Shown: in pieces, positions 62,724 to 64,000 of the stretch
How positions within the stretch are numbered: position 1 is the first letter of the stretch
Layout: every line of letters begins with the position of its first letter
NCBI GenBank assembly: GCA_963766935.1
Contig: CAVYBY010000006.1
Location: 310,001-374,000 of the forward strand
From: CAVYBY01 sp963766935
GTDB lineage: Bacteria; Actinomycetota; UBA4738; HRBIN12
Direction: 5' to 3'
DNA: 64,000 bases
The notes under the pieces: generated by a model
Databases searched by the model: none
Told to the model about the DNA's origin: nothing
Seen by the model: only the letters and a program-made list of their open reading frames with translations
Position numbers and translations under genes: made by a program

Positions 62724-64000
62724 TCAGTCGATCGGGGCGCGGGGGACGTTCTTGGCGCCGCCGAGGAGCGGCAGACCGAAGTTCTGCTCGATCGCCTTGG
62801 TCAGGCTGTAGTGGCTGTAGAACGAGCCGTCGTTCCCGGCGGGGATCCGCGCCGAGACGAGGATCGTCGTCACCTGGCATGTCGCCTTCTTCGACTGGTA
62901 CACGGAGGGGTTGGAGCAGTCCATCCCCCAGTTCCCCTTCTTGAGCACCGACTCCTCGTTCGATTCGTCCCAGGTCACGATCACGAGCGTGTTGCCGGCC
63001 TTGTAGCTCGGCGTGTTCGCGATCGCCGAAACGATCCGGTCGATGTAGTCGTCGCCGATCTTGACCCGAGACGCCTTGGTCTTGCCGGTGACGCCCTCGC
63101 ACACGCCGCTTCGCCAGTGCATGTCACGGCAGTCGTCCGGTGCGATCCACGCGAAGTCGGGCAGCCGGTCAGCGGAGATGTCGTTCCACAGGTACGGATC
63201 GGCGGGCACGTCGTTGGTCGAGCATGAGCCGCTGCCGCTCTTGAGATTGGTGAACCAGTAGGCCGGGTTGTGCCCGTTGCGGTAGTACGACACCTTGCTC
63301 GTGTTCGGCGAGCAGTTCTTCGGCATCGACTGGTTGTAGTCCTTCCACGTGCCCCCGGAGACGTTGAGCTGGTGGAAGATGTTGTCGGCCTTCGAGGAGC
63401 ACGCGAGGCAGGTCTCGAACGTCCCGCTCGCGAGCGCGAGGTAGTTCGGGAAGCTCGGGTGGGTCTCGCCGGCCGCATTCGTCAGCAGCCGGCAGTCGTT
63501 CGCCAGCATGTGCGTGTACGGCGCGTCGGTCGCCTTCTGCCAGGCGGGGTACGTGAGGTTCTCGTCCATGATCACGACGATGTGCTGATACGGGCGCGTG
63601 CTCTGAGCCGCGGTCCCGCAGGGCCCCGAGCCACCGCCACCGCCACCGCACCGCCAGCCGCCACCGCCGCCGCCGCCGCCGGCCGGCGTGGTCACCAAGG
63701 CGGCGTCGGAGGGCGCCGACACATGCCCCGCCGCATCGAGCGCTCGAACCGCGTACGAGTACGTGGTCTCGGGTGAGACCCCCGTATCCGTCCAGGAGGT
63801 CGTCCCCCCGCCGACGCTCCTTACCTTGGCGCCGTCGCGGTACACGTCATACCCCGAGACGGCGACGTCATCGGTCGAGGGGTCCCACGACACCGTCACC
63901 GACGTCGGCCCGTTGGCACTCGCCGTCACGTTCTGGGGCACCGTCGGCGGGCCGTTGTCGGGCTGGGTCGTCCCGGCCATCAGCGACAGATCGTCGATCT
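62724..64000 (-). CDS. secreted FN3-phosphoesterase (5' end beyond the window)
   Basis: At least 424 aa; the frame stays open to the right edge with IDDLSL, a typical end of a carbohydrate-binding or jelly-roll domain, so the start lies outside. A fibronectin type III domain (PTSVTVSWDPSTDDVAVSGY to YSYAVRALDAAGHVS) is followed by a Gly-rich linker and a phosphoesterase domain of the alkaline phosphatase-like fold: HIVVIMDENLTYPAWQ, HPSFPNYLALASGTF, FAWIAPDDCRDMHW, LVIVTWDESNEES. Several cysteine pairs fit an exported protein. Probable extracellular phosphatase or phospholipase C-like enzyme. Confidence 0.85.
   Translation of the reverse strand, partial: IDDLSLMAGTTQPDNGPPTVPQNVTASANGPTSVTVSWDPSTDDVAVSGYDVYRDGAKVRSVGGGTTSWTDTGVSPETTYSYAVRALDAAGHVSAPSDAALVTTPAGGGGGGGGWRCGGGGGGSGPCGTAAQSTRPYQHIVVIMDENLTYPAWQKATDAPYTHMLANDCRLLTNAAGETHPSFPNYLALASGTFETCLACSSKADNIFHQLNVSGGTWKDYNQSMPKNCSPNTSKVSYYRNGHNPAYWFTNLKSGSGSCSTNDVPADPYLWNDISADRLPDFAWIAPDDCRDMHWRSGVCEGVTGKTKASRVKIGDDYIDRIVSAIANTPSYKAGNTLVIVTWDESNEESVLKKGNWGMDCSNPSVYQSKKATCQVTTILVSARIPAGNDGSFYSHYSLTKAIEQNFGLPLLGGAKNVPRAPID

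Noticed and set aside
63610..63690. Repetitive CCACCGCCGCC tract considered as a tandem repeat or CRISPR-like array
   Set aside because: It encodes the poly-glycine linker between the FN3 and phosphoesterase domains. There are no spaced direct repeats here or elsewhere that would fit a CRISPR array.

Overview
The window is a high-GC chromosomal segment whose gene content and order (dnaG-dgt-ppdK-glyS ... uppS-recO ... era-cdd-corC-ybeY-phoH-HIT ... dnaJ-hrcA-hemW-lepA-rpsT-holA-comEC-comEA-leuS) fit an uncultured Actinomycetota-type bacterium, probably a deep-branching lineage; a high-GC Chloroflexota is not excluded. About 18 genes have a TANNNT hexamer 6-10 nt upstream of the start codon, which points to widespread leaderless transcription.

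Layout. 1-36.6 kb is mostly a minus-strand housekeeping block: primase start, dGTPase-like protein, pyruvate phosphate dikinase, a HELTH metalloprotease lipoprotein, glycyl-tRNA synthetase, an LCP ligase (+), UppS/RecO, a deoC plus two-ALDH operon, Era/Cdd/CorC/YbeY, PhoH carrying an in-frame class 3-type intein, HIT, DnaJ/HrcA with a CIRCE operator, a sulfatase, HemW/LepA, S20 (+), HolA, ComEC/ComEA, LeuS and a PAS-GGDEF-EAL protein. 36.6-54.5 kb is accessory and environmental: a saccharopine-dehydrogenase-like protein, an OatA-like acyltransferase, YceI, a LigM-like tetrahydrofolate-dependent O-demethylase, a secreted LamG protein, an orphan histidine kinase, an APC permease fused to tandem Usp domains, a membrane cupredoxin, DinB, a class III adenylate cyclase, an ECF sigma factor with its partner, and an opine dehydrogenase.

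54,587-62,660 is an 8-kb integrated element in the 3' half of a tRNA-Gly(GCC) gene, bounded by a 47-bp direct repeat. It has a tyrosine integrase beside the intact tRNA, a degenerate HK97-type capsid gene, a degenerate FunZ/Sll1717-like P-loop ATPase gene with a strongly cytosine-depleted core, a tRNA-like gene and several small unknown genes. After the tRNA, a secreted FN3-phosphoesterase runs off the right edge.

Caution on quality: many core genes (LCP, uppS, hemW, lepA, holA, comEC, leuS, integrase) are interrupted by single-base frame changes while the protein sequence on both sides stays well conserved. lepA alone has about nine. This looks like uncorrected indels in an assembly more than real decay, so the broken genes should be read as probably intact in the organism unless noted.
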